Positions 1 through 5,720 are shown, counted from the stretch's first letter. The stretch is DNA of 6,291 nucleotides from Candidatus Methylomirabilota bacterium (GCA_016200385.1 JACQEV010000055.1:1-6291); one strand, 5' to 3'. The notes: generated from the sequence alone by a model not told the origin. A program made the numbers and translations.

Positions 1-18
1 CTGCTCGGTCAGGTCCAT
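1..18 (-). CDS. 5' end of a downstream gene, product unknown (starts MDLTEQ)
   Basis: Only six codons are in the window (M-D-L-T-E-Q), then the gene leaves the left edge. The ATG at 18-16 lies one base after the cysM stop codon (22-20), and a GGTGG stretch within the last cysM codons could serve as ribosome binding site, so it looks like the next gene of the operon with coupled translation. The family cannot be established from six residues. MoeB/HesA/ThiF proteins often start with a similar stretch ahead of their RYSRHI motif (compare F-S-E-E-Q-I-R-R-Y in the MoaD-MoeB fusion of this window), so a second E1-like enzyme is a guess. A Mec-type JAMM protease would be the other gene expected here from mycobacterial CysO-CysM clusters. 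Confidence 0.4.
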
Positions 19-19
19 C

Positions 20-955
20 CTACCACCAGAGGTGACTGTACATGTTCTCGCCCAACGCTGGGAACTCTTTATGCCAAACGCCCAGGCTCACATACTTCCA
101 TCCACCATCGCAGAGGATCACGACGATGTTTCCCTTCTCCATCCGATGCGCCATCCGTACCGCGACGTGAACGACAGCCCCGGAGGATACGCCTGCGAAG
201 ATCCCTTCCTTGGTTGTCAGATCCCTGGTCGCGGCAAAGGCGCACCGGGAGTCGACCATGATCTTGCCGTCCAACAAGCGTGTGTCCAAGATCGGCGGGA
301 TGAAGCCCTCCTCGAGGCTGCGCAGGCCCTGGACCAAGTCACCCGGATGAGGCTCGACGGCAATGACTTTGGTCTTGGGATTGACTTCCTTCAGCCGGCG
401 GCCGACACCCATCAGTGTCCCGCCGGTGCCAAGGCCTGCCACGAAGACATCGACGTCCGGCAGGTCGTTCAAGATCTCCACGGCCGTGGTCTCATAGTGG
501 GCCAGAGGGTTGGCCGGATTGCCGTACTGGAAGGGCATATAGAGCGACGTGTCTTCCGCCACAAGCTTCTGAGCCAGCTCGATGGCGCCGTTGCTCCCTT
601 TTGTCCCATCAGAATAGATCATCTCGGCGCCAAAGATCTCCAGGAGTTGGCGGCGCTCCGGTGTGGCATTCTCCGGAATCACCACCTTGACCTTATACCC
701 CTTCCTCCGCCCGATCATGGCCAGCGCGATGCCGGTGTTGCCGCTCGTCGGCTCCAGAATCGCCTTGTCCTTCGTAAGCTCGCCGCTCCGCTCGGCCTGC
801 TCAATCATGTATTTTGCGATCCGGTCCTTGAGGCTGCCGGTGGGGTTGTGTCCCTCCATCTTGGCGAAGATCCGGACCCCCTTCTTTGGACTGACCCGTG
901 GAAGCTCCACTAATGGCGTATTACCGATAGCCTCAAGAAGATCCGCTGTTCTCAT
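20..955 (-). CDS. cysM: CysM-type cysteine synthase, probably O-phosphoserine and sulfur-carrier dependent
   Basis: PLP-dependent fold-type II cysteine synthase of 311 aa, full length for the family, cytoplasmic. Visible motifs: the PLP lysine K43 in NPTGSLKDR, the substrate loop PTSGNTG (69-75), the phosphate-binding loop GLGTGGT (174-180) and the sheet motif EGIFAGVSSGA (250-260). Several features match Mycobacterium tuberculosis CysM rather than CysK: PENATPERRQLLE (94-106), QYGNPAN (143-149), G-L-R-S-L-E-E-G-F with R212 at the place of the arginine that selects O-phosphoserine, D-G-G-W-K-Y (283-288), and a C-terminal tail ending H-L-W-W, like the L-W-A tail that closes the mycobacterial active site. 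The inferred reaction is O-phosphoserine plus a thiocarboxylated carrier giving cysteine. The ATG at 955-953 has GGGG six bases upstream; an ATG four bases earlier is out of frame. The stop is TAG. It is separated from the upstream tusA by 123 nt. Confidence 0.93.
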   Translation of the reverse strand: MRTADLLEAIGNTPLVELPRVSPKKGVRIFAKMEGHNPTGSLKDRIAKYMIEQAERSGELTKDKAILEPTSGNTGIALAMIGRRKGYKVKVVIPENATPERRQLLEIFGAEMIYSDGTKGSNGAIELAQKLVAEDTSLYMPFQYGNPANPLAHYETTAVEILNDLPDVDVFVAGLGTGGTLMGVGRRLKEVNPKTKVIAVEPHPGDLVQGLRSLEEGFIPPILDTRLLDGKIMVDSRCAFAATRDLTTKEGIFAGVSSGAVVHVAVRMAHRMEKGNIVVILCDGGWKYVSLGVWHKEFPALGENMYSHLWW

Positions 956-1078
956 CCATGTCCCCTTTGTCGTTCAGTCCAGTCTGTGGGTCGCCTCAAC
1001 CCCCAGGTTGTCCGAAGGGCCCCTTTCCTCACTACCGCTCGCCGCCGGGTGGTGGCTCAGGGGCTGACGCTGCACGTG
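956..1078. other. 123-nt intergenic gap between tusA and cysM
   Basis: This is the longest gap in the cluster. Apart from the hairpin at its right end and the cysM ribosome binding site at its left end I see no gene. A TTGAGG hexamer on the minus strand (within 995-1005) could be a -35 element, but no convincing -10 box follows at 16-18 nt, so an independent cysM promoter cannot be supported. Confidence 0.4.
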
Positions 1079-1090
1079 TCAGCCCTTTTT
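1061..1090 (+). terminator. Terminator-like hairpin overlapping the 3' end of tusA, U-tract on the plus strand
   Basis: Perfect 8-bp inverted repeat GGGCTGAC (1061-1068) and GTCAGCCC (1078-1085), extendable inward by a C-G and a G-T pair to a TGCAC loop, followed by TTTTT (1086-1090) when read on the plus strand. That is the shape of an intrinsic terminator for plus-strand transcription, although no plus-strand gene precedes it. For the minus-strand operon the hairpin covers the tusA stop codon but is followed by CTGAGCC, without a U-tract, so there it may act as an mRNA-stabilising or attenuating hairpin instead. Confidence 0.45.
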
Positions 1091-1324
1091 GACTGTGATG
1101 GCCCAGTCCGTGTCGTTCAGTTTCTCAACATGCAGGATCTGATGTCCCTCACTGCTCAGGCTCCTGGGGACATTCGCGGCCGAGCCGGGGTTATCCACGA
1201 TGACCCTGAGCACCTGGCCGCTTTCCATCTCCTCGAGCGCCAACTTGCTCTTCACGAAGGTATAAGGGCAGACTTCTCCCTTCAGATCGAGAAGCTCGGC
1301 TACCTGTTGATGCCTATCACTCAT
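1079..1324 (-). CDS. tusA: TusA/SirA-family sulfur carrier, CPYT variant
   Basis: Small cytoplasmic protein of 81 aa, typical TusA length. TusA proteins carry sulfur as a persulfide on one cysteine and pass it between sulfurtransferases. Here the active cysteine is C19 in L-K-G-E-V-C-P-Y-T-F, early in the protein as expected, followed by the first helix (VKSKLALEEMESG) and the strand-turn-helix VIVDNPGSAANVPRSL, and a SEGH element before the last strands. The second proline of the classical CPxP motif is Thr (C-P-Y-T), a form I associate with TusA-like proteins in sulfur-assimilation clusters rather than with tRNA thiolation TusA. The ATG has GGAGG seven bases upstream. It lies 22 nt after the beta-propeller gene, and its TGA stop sits inside a hairpin. 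It differs clearly from the other TusA at 2380-2607. Confidence 0.9.
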   Translation of the reverse strand: MSDRHQQVAELLDLKGEVCPYTFVKSKLALEEMESGQVLRVIVDNPGSAANVPRSLSSEGHQILHVEKLNDTDWAITVKKG

Positions 1325-1346
1325 TCGCCTTCCTCCCAGGGGAAAC

Positions 1347-2318
1347 CTATCGAGCCGTCACGACCGCAACGGGCCTCCTGCCAACTGGAACCGTCCCGAT
1401 CACCTTCTGAGCCGAGATGTCGATCACATTCAGCTCGTTGGTCCCTTCACTTGTGACATAGAGGCGTTTCCCATCCGGGCTGGGCCTGATCCCGCAGGGC
1501 TTCCCGCCGACCTTGATTCGCCCCTTCACGCTGACCTGACCCATCACATCGCCGACCACCGCCACCTCGTTCGTCCCTCCCACCGTCACATAGAGAGTAT
1601 CACCGACGATGGCGAGATGGTTCGGAGCCATCCCAACTGTCAATTTCCCCAGTAATCTGTTGCTGAATGCATCAAGGGCATAGATCTCGTCGCCGCCGGT
1701 ATCCGTGCCCCAGATTCGCCGGCCGTCCGACGTCTCCTGAATGAAGGTCGGATGCTTCCCGACTTCGATCGTCGCAATCACTTTCTTTGAGGCCACATCG
1801 ATCGCGGACATTGTGCCGAGAGTTGGATTAGTCACGAAAGCCCGCGTCCCATTAGGAGTGAATCGGATGTAGCCTGTGCCGATGATATGACCCAGGTCAA
1901 CCCGTCCTACGATCTTCAATGAGGGAACATCCACAACCGTTAAATACTCTTCTTCCCCGTTCACCACCCAGACCCGTTTCCCATCTGGGGTCAGGGCGAG
2001 GGCGTGGGCCGCCCTCCCTGTCGGAATCGTGGCGATCACTTCGTGAGTGACGGTCTCGACCACCAGCAAGGTCCCATTGTGCATGTTGGTCGCAAAGAGC
2101 CTGGATTGATCGGGCGCCAGGAGAAGGTCGTCGGTTTGATACCCTCTGGCATCGATCGTGACAACGACTTTCATCAAGTCGGGATCGATGACAGAGACGG
2201 TGCCGGATTCCATATTCGCGGTGTAGACCCGGCCAGCCGCGTTCGCGTGCGCAGCGAATGCCAGCCCTGCAAGTGTCAGGCAGATCAGAATCAACCTGAG
2301 GAGGCCCACCGCGATCAC
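1347..2318 (-). CDS. Exported YVTN-family seven-bladed beta-propeller protein
   Basis: Protein of 323 aa related to YncE/YVTN beta-propeller proteins. A Sec signal peptide is visible: short N-region, hydrophobic core GLLRLILICLTLAGLAFA (5-22), likely cleavage after AHANA (about residue 27). The rest is built of seven repeats of about 40 residues of the form V-x-V-T-N-x-x-x-G-T-V-S-V-I-D-x-x-x-x-K-V-I-x-T-I-x-V-G, for example starting near residues 31, 74, 115, 160, 203, 243 and 285, enough for a closed seven-bladed propeller. The start is GTG (2318-2316) with GAGGGA five bases upstream; an in-frame TGA lies just before. The substrate is unknown. Its position between two tusA genes and near an exported rhodanese suggests a periplasmic role in the same sulfur process, perhaps as a binding or scaffold protein, which is inference only. 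Confidence 0.88.
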   Translation of the reverse strand: MIAVGLLRLILICLTLAGLAFAAHANAAGRVYTANMESGTVSVIDPDLMKVVVTIDARGYQTDDLLLAPDQSRLFATNMHNGTLLVVETVTHEVIATIPTGRAAHALALTPDGKRVWVVNGEEEYLTVVDVPSLKIVGRVDLGHIIGTGYIRFTPNGTRAFVTNPTLGTMSAIDVASKKVIATIEVGKHPTFIQETSDGRRIWGTDTGGDEIYALDAFSNRLLGKLTVGMAPNHLAIVGDTLYVTVGGTNEVAVVGDVMGQVSVKGRIKVGGKPCGIRPSPDGKRLYVTSEGTNELNVIDISAQKVIGTVPVGRRPVAVVTAR

Positions 2319-2379
2319 AACGATCCCTCGAGTTCAGGACGTCGCACCCGACCGGCCTGCAGCGAATCCGAGACGAAAG

Positions 2380-2607
2380 CTACGCCTTTTCCAGCACGAT
2401 TTCCCATTGGCTTCCGCCCATCTCCCGAACCGCCAGAACGGCGTGCCCTTCTTCCTTCGCCCACCTGGGGATGTCTTCGGCTGACTTCGCGTAATCGACG
2501 GTCACGACCAATTGATCGCCCTTTTGCAGCTTCCCCATCTCTTTCCTGGTCATGATCAACGGATAGGGGCAAATCTCTCCGGTCACATCGAGCGAACGTT
2601 GCGCCAT
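2380..2607 (-). CDS. tusA: TusA-family sulfur carrier, canonical CPYP
   Basis: Cytoplasmic persulfide carrier of 75 aa. It begins M-A-Q-R-S-L-D-V-T-G-E-I and carries the canonical CPxP motif as C13-P-Y-P16, followed by the helix LIMTRKEMGKLQKGD, the strand QLVVTVDYAKSAEDIP, the helix RWAKEEGH and a final strand SQWEIVLEKA, which is the complete TusA fold. The start at 2607 has GGAGG six bases upstream and leaves 14 nt to the rhodanese stop. A longer in-frame reading to 2751 would overlap the rhodanese gene by more than 120 nt and add a non-family N-terminus, so it is rejected. It lies directly after the rhodanese and the YedE transporter; YeeE-TusA pairs are known to take up thiosulfate (TsuA/TsuB in E. 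coli), so it probably receives the imported sulfur. Confidence 0.92.
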   Translation of the reverse strand: MAQRSLDVTGEICPYPLIMTRKEMGKLQKGDQLVVTVDYAKSAEDIPRWAKEEGHAVLAVREMGGSQWEIVLEKA

Positions 2608-2621
2608 CTCTTCCCTCCACC

Positions 2622-3533
2622 TTATTCCTCGATCGGCAGAGTCTCGGAATTCCCCCATTCGGACCATGAGGCGTCGTAGTTTTTGAGCTTCTGATATCCC
2701 AGGAGCCGCAGCACAAAGTAGTCGTGGGCGGCCCTGGCGCCGGTCTGGCAATAGGTGATCGTCTCCCGGTCCGGAGTCACCCCGGCGGCCTCGAAGATCT
2801 TTCGCAACTCCTCCGCGCTCTTGAACGTGTGATCATCCCGCCGCATGGTGTTGAGATAGTCCACATTGACGGCCCCTGGAATCCGACCGCCTCGCAGAGC
2901 CCAAAGATCTTCTCCGGTGTACTCTTTAGCCGATCGGGCATCCAGGAGGCATACCTTCGGGTTGCCAAGCCGACTTCGCACATCCTCGGCGGTGGCCAAG
3001 AGTTCTGGACGTGGCCGGGCGACGAAGGCGGCCTTAAGCGGTGTCGGCACCTCGGTAGAGACGGGGCGACCCTCTCGCGTCCACTTCGGGAAGCCCCCGT
3101 TCAACACCTGTACTTTGTCATGGCCGAAAAACTCCAGGACGAAGAAGAGGCGCGCCGCGCCGAACGGGGTCTTTGGGCCATCATAGGCAACCACCCTGGT
3201 GCCCTCGCCGATGCCCAGTCCGCCGAAGAGCTCCTCTGCCCGAGCCTTGGGGATCGGAAGGCCCTGCTGATTGGCCTTGAGATCGTCCAGGGCCTGCCAG
3301 GCCAGATGCACGGCGCCGGGGATGTGGCCACTGGCGTATTCTTCCGGCGTGCGAATGTCCACAACCCGCAACCCTGTCTCGGCCAAGTGGTTCGCCAGCG
3401 TCTCTGTCTCGATGAGAAGCTGCGGGTTGGCATATCCGTTGGTTGCGGTCGCCAGCGCCTGCGGCACCGCCGAAACCCAGGAAAGAACGATGGCTGTCAG
3501 AGAACCAATCCAGATACTACGCGCGTTGCGCAC
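2622..3533 (-). CDS. Exported two-domain rhodanese (thiosulfate/3-mercaptopyruvate sulfurtransferase type)
   Basis: Protein of 303 aa with an N-terminal Sec signal peptide (V-R-N-A-R-S-I-W-I then a hydrophobic stretch, likely cut after PQALA near residue 29), so probably periplasmic. Two rhodanese domains follow. The N-terminal one (L-R-V-V-D-I-R-T-P-E-E-Y, G-H-I-P-G-A) has Asp in the active-site position (V-V-A-Y-D-G), as usual for the inactive domain. The C-terminal one has C-L-L-D-A-R-S, G-R-I-P-G-A and the active loop Y-C-Q-T-G-A-R-A-A-H with catalytic C262. The CQTGAR loop is of the SseA/YnjE kind; the donor could be thiosulfate, mercaptopyruvate or a persulfide. The start is GTG at 3533, chosen because GGGGAG lies six bases upstream and the signal peptide begins there; a longer in-frame ATG at 3602 lies inside yedE. 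It overlaps the end of yedE by 17 nt. Confidence 0.92.
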   Translation of the reverse strand: MRNARSIWIGSLTAIVLSWVSAVPQALATATNGYANPQLLIETETLANHLAETGLRVVDIRTPEEYASGHIPGAVHLAWQALDDLKANQQGLPIPKARAEELFGGLGIGEGTRVVAYDGPKTPFGAARLFFVLEFFGHDKVQVLNGGFPKWTREGRPVSTEVPTPLKAAFVARPRPELLATAEDVRSRLGNPKVCLLDARSAKEYTGEDLWALRGGRIPGAVNVDYLNTMRRDDHTFKSAEELRKIFEAAGVTPDRETITYCQTGARAAHDYFVLRLLGYQKLKNYDASWSEWGNSETLPIEE

Positions 3534-4533
3534 TTCGGACTCCCCTTTCAAATGCCACACTCCCAAACAGGAGATAGGCGCCGGTCCAGACTCCCAAGAC
3601 AATGCTCAGTGTGGCCGTCAGGCTGCTTAGGCCAAAGAGTGGGATCCCGGTCAGGCCATGGCCGATGTTACATCCGCCGGCGATCCCGGCGCCCACGCCC
3701 ATGAGCAAGCCACCGCCGAGGGCCTGCAGGAGACGTTGCGCGCCGGGCGCGCGCCAGGCGAATTCTCCGTGCGACCGCGCCGCCAGGTAGGCGCCCGGGA
3801 TGATCCCCAACCACATGAAGCTGCCCCATGTGAGCGGATCCGTGTCGCCCGTGAACAGGAAGCCCGAGATCGACCGGATCCCCTCGGTGATCGAGAGGCC
3901 ATAGTCCCTCCCCGTCAGCGCGGAAATCGGCCAGGCGATGGTCGCGATCAGGCCGATCGTGACCCCACTCCTTGTCCAACTCCACCCTCTCTGATATCCG
4001 CCTGCCGGGCTTCTCAGGAGCCACCATCCGCCTGCCGCCAGAAAAAGGGCGACCAGGACCCATGGGTTCACGTGGAAGAGACGATCCAGGGTGGCCGGCT
4101 CCCCGTCCATCTCGACCACCCAGCTCCGGAGGGCAGTCTGGACCGGCTCAAGCACGCCGGCGCTCGTCATGGTGATGCCGAATGCAAATCCGAGCAACGC
4201 GATGATCGATCCCACCATCCCCTCACCGGACCGGTAAGTGCTGCCGCTCGCTCAGCCGCCAGAGAAGGCCATGCCCAGGCCGAAGACGAAGCCGCCCAGC
4301 AGGGTGGCCTCCCAGAAAAAGGGAGTAATGCCCAACTCGAACCAGCCCAACGCCGACATCGCCCTGACCCCGACCATCTGGATCAAGAGGGCCAGAAAGT
4401 AGGCTCGAAGCAGGGTAAGATCGCGCGCCACTAGAATATCGCGGAACGTGGAGTTCATGCAGAAGCGGCCGCGTTGAAGCGCGTATCCGAAGGCAACTCC
4501 AACGAGCAACCCCAGGGCAATCGTAAGTAGCAT
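3517..4533 (-). CDS. yedE: YeeE/YedE-family sulfur transporter, predicted selenoprotein with in-frame UGA (Sec94)
   Basis: Integral inner-membrane protein of 338 aa if the TGA at 4252-4254 is read as selenocysteine. About nine hydrophobic segments are visible (near 1-19, 38-59, 76-94, 107-127, 154-173, 188-206, 235-252, 272-292, 301-324). Family signatures: Q-R-G-R-F-C25-M-N-S-x-F-R-D, then G-G-U94-A-S-G-S-T-Y-R-S-G-E-G, then A-G-G-C288-N-I-G-H-G-L-T-G-I-P. Residue 94 is the family's conserved central cysteine; in the Spirochaeta thermophila YeeE thiosulfate transporter three such cysteines (C22, C91, C293 as I recall) are needed. The two pieces either side of the TGA are in the same frame and neither is a complete family member. 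The ATG at 4533 has GGGG seven bases upstream and follows moeB by 19 nt. Conventional gene calling would report two genes, 4252-4533 and 3517-4218. Alternatives are a nonsense mutation or a base error. Thiosulfate or another sulfur/selenium species is the likely substrate. Confidence 0.85.
3540..3545 (-). promoter_or_regulatory. Ribosome binding site deciding the GTG start of the rhodanese
   Basis: GGGGAG on the minus strand, six bases before the GTG at 3533. It lies within the last codons of yedE, so translation of the two genes is probably coupled. Confidence 0.7.
4222..4254 (-). promoter_or_regulatory. Candidate bacterial SECIS element after the yedE UGA
   Basis: In the mRNA, 13 nt after the UGA triplet comes CUUACC (4238-4233), loop GGUCC (4232-4228), and GGUGAG (4227-4222). 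The arms pair fully over 6 bp (one U-G). The apical loop opens with GG at nucleotides 23-24 counted from the U of UGA, followed by U. E. coli fdhF has its essential loop G and U at nucleotides 23-24, so distance and loop composition agree with the bacterial SECIS consensus bound by SelB. The lower stem is weak. The 3' arm (GGUGAG, then GGG) also resembles a Shine-Dalgarno just before the ATG at 4218, which may mislead gene callers or allow reinitiation. Confidence 0.7.
4252..4254 (-). other. In-frame UGA, predicted selenocysteine codon of yedE
   Basis: TGA codon 94 of the continuous yedE frame. It follows F-S-G-G and is followed by A-S-G-S-T-Y-R-S-G-E-G-M-V-G-S, so it replaces the conserved Cys of the YeeE/YedE GGC-x-x-G-T-x-Y-R motif. 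Downstream sense codons keep family similarity to the stop TAG at 3517-3519, with no other in-frame stop. Cys-to-UGA substitution at a functional cysteine with conservation on both sides is the classical sign of Sec. Confidence 0.8.
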
Positions 4534-4552
4534 CGTCTCGCCCCTCGTCTCC

Positions 4553-5701
4553 TTAGTGACCGGCGGCAGGAACCCCGCAGAATTCGTGGTAGTCGATCAG
4601 GTCGGTGATGGTCGGATAATCCCCGCAGACCGGGCAGTTCGGGTCACGCCGCACCTTGACCTGCCGGAACTCCATCCCTAACGAATCGATGAACAGAAGG
4701 CGTCCGGCCAGCGAGTCGCCGAGCCCAAGGAGCAGCTTGATCGCCTCGATCGCCTGCAGACTCCCGACGATGCCACACAGGACGCCCAGGACACCGGCCT
4801 CCTGGCAACTCGGGACGAGCCCCGGAGGCGGAGGGGCGGGGTACAGGCAGCGGTAGCAGCCTTGGCCCGGAGCAAACACCGTCACCTGTCCTTCGAACTT
4901 GAAGATGCTGCCGTCCACCAGGGGTTTCTTGAGGAACACACAGCAATCATTGACCAGGTAACGGGTCGGGAAGTTGTCACAGCCGTTCACCACGATGTCA
5001 TACTGGCTGATGATCTCCTTCGCGTTTTCTGAGGACAGGAGGGCCTGAAACGGCTCGACCTTCACGTCGGGGTTGAGCTGGGCGATGGACTCGACCGCGG
5101 ACTGGACCTTCGGTCGTCCCACGTCGTCCACGTGATGAAGAATCTGCCGCTGCAGATTGCTCATGTCCACGACATCGGCGTCGATGATGCCGAGCCGACC
5201 GACACCGGCTGCAGCAAGGTAGAGGGCCGCGGGCGAGCCCAGGCCGCCCGCCCCCACCAGGAGGGCGGAACTGTTCAACAGCTTGCGCTGCCCCTTGCCG
5301 CCCACCTCAGGGAGGATGATATGGCGACTGTAGCGGCGGATCTGCTCCTCGCTAAAAGGCACCGCCCCACCCGCCATGGCCGGGATCAGGGCTACTTCGT
5401 CTCCGTCCTTGAGTACTGTCCGTTTTCCCCCGAGCTCCTCGGCCGGCACATTGTTGACATACACGTTCATGTGACGATGAATCTCGCCAACCTCGTTGAA
5501 GACATGGTCACGGATCCCCGGAAAGCGCCTCTCCAGATCCTCCAGGAGTTCCGTCAGATTGTCCCCATGCCCTTCGACGAATGGTTGATTCCGCGTCAGC
5601 CTCCGATATGGAGTCGGAATATAGACACGGATCGCCATCGACATCTCACCCCCCGCTGATTCCCACCGACGGGATGATTCTAGAGCGCGATACGCATTCA
5701 T
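4553..5701 (-). CDS. moeB: MoaD/ThiS-like sulfur carrier fused to MoeB/ThiF-type adenylyltransferase
   Basis: Cytoplasmic fusion of 382 aa. Residues about 23-112 are a ubiquitin-like MoaD/ThiS/CysO domain (A-I-R-V-Y-I-P-T-P-Y-R-R-L-T to V-A-L-I-P-A-M-A-G-G) ending with the Gly-Gly that is normally the free C-terminus (G111-G112). The E1-like domain follows at once from P-F-S-E-E-Q-I-R-R-Y-S-R-H: nucleotide loop G-A-G-G-L-G (150-155), D-x-D-V-V-D-x-S-N-L-Q-R-Q (174-186), zinc CxxC pairs C282/C285 and C356/C359, and C299 in S-C-Q-E-A-G-V-L-G, which has the spacing of the catalytic Cys of MOCS3. There is no C-terminal rhodanese domain, unlike MoeZ/MOCS3; a separate rhodanese is nearby. The expected job is adenylation and thiocarboxylation of the carrier. 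The start at 5701 has AGGAG seven bases upstream; starts at 5644 or 5638 also have a GGGGGGTGAG and fit the domain boundary better. Confidence 0.92.
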   Translation of the reverse strand: MNAYRALESSRRWESAGGEMSMAIRVYIPTPYRRLTRNQPFVEGHGDNLTELLEDLERRFPGIRDHVFNEVGEIHRHMNVYVNNVPAEELGGKRTVLKDGDEVALIPAMAGGAVPFSEEQIRRYSRHIILPEVGGKGQRKLLNSSALLVGAGGLGSPAALYLAAAGVGRLGIIDADVVDMSNLQRQILHHVDDVGRPKVQSAVESIAQLNPDVKVEPFQALLSSENAKEIISQYDIVVNGCDNFPTRYLVNDCCVFLKKPLVDGSIFKFEGQVTVFAPGQGCYRCLYPAPPPPGLVPSCQEAGVLGVLCGIVGSLQAIEAIKLLLGLGDSLAGRLLFIDSLGMEFRQVKVRRDPNCPVCGDYPTITDLIDYHEFCGVPAAGH

Positions 5702-5708
5702 GGTTTGG

Positions 5709-5713
5709 CTCCT
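5709..5713 (-). promoter_or_regulatory. Ribosome binding site supporting the 5701 start of the MoaD-MoeB gene
   Basis: AGGAG on the minus strand, seven bases before the ATG at 5701 and between the cysK stop and this gene. It is the better spaced of two candidates; the other (GGGGGGTGAG, 5654-5645) would serve ATGs at 5644 or 5638 and remove 19 or 21 unconserved residues. Confidence 0.6.
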
Positions 5714-5720
5714 GCTAGAG

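Noticed and set aside
2380..2751. Longer 123-aa version of the CPYP TusA protein
   Set aside because: The extra 48 residues overlap the rhodanese and show no TusA similarity; the start at 2607 has a good ribosome binding site.
2622..3602. Rhodanese start at the ATG at 3602
   Set aside because: It would overlap yedE by 86 nt and put 23 non-signal residues before the signal peptide; GTG at 3533 has a well-placed GGGGAG.
2724..3704. Long plus-strand open frame of 326 codons, and similar plus-strand frames at 32-913, 986-1456, 2004-2555, 3658-4434 and 5132-5659
   Set aside because: All lie antisense to well-recognised genes, have no recognisable family motifs, and are rich in Arg, Pro and Gly as expected of GC-rich shadow frames.
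4252..4254. UGA read as Trp or Gly by an alternative genetic code
   Set aside because: TGA ends tusA (1079-1081) and cysK (5721-5723) at the expected protein ends, Trp is written TGG throughout, and the family residue here is Cys, not Trp or Gly.
4252..4254. Simple nonsense mutation or sequencing error
   Set aside because: Not excluded, but less likely: the frame is otherwise intact, a SECIS-like hairpin is in the right place, and the affected residue is precisely the functional cysteine.
3517..4533. Two separate half-size YeeE genes, 4252-4533 and 3517-4218
   Set aside because: Split two-gene YeeE systems divide between the halves. Here the break falls inside the conserved GGCxxGTxYR motif, the frame is the same, and the 11 codons after the UGA encode family motif residues that would be left untranslated.
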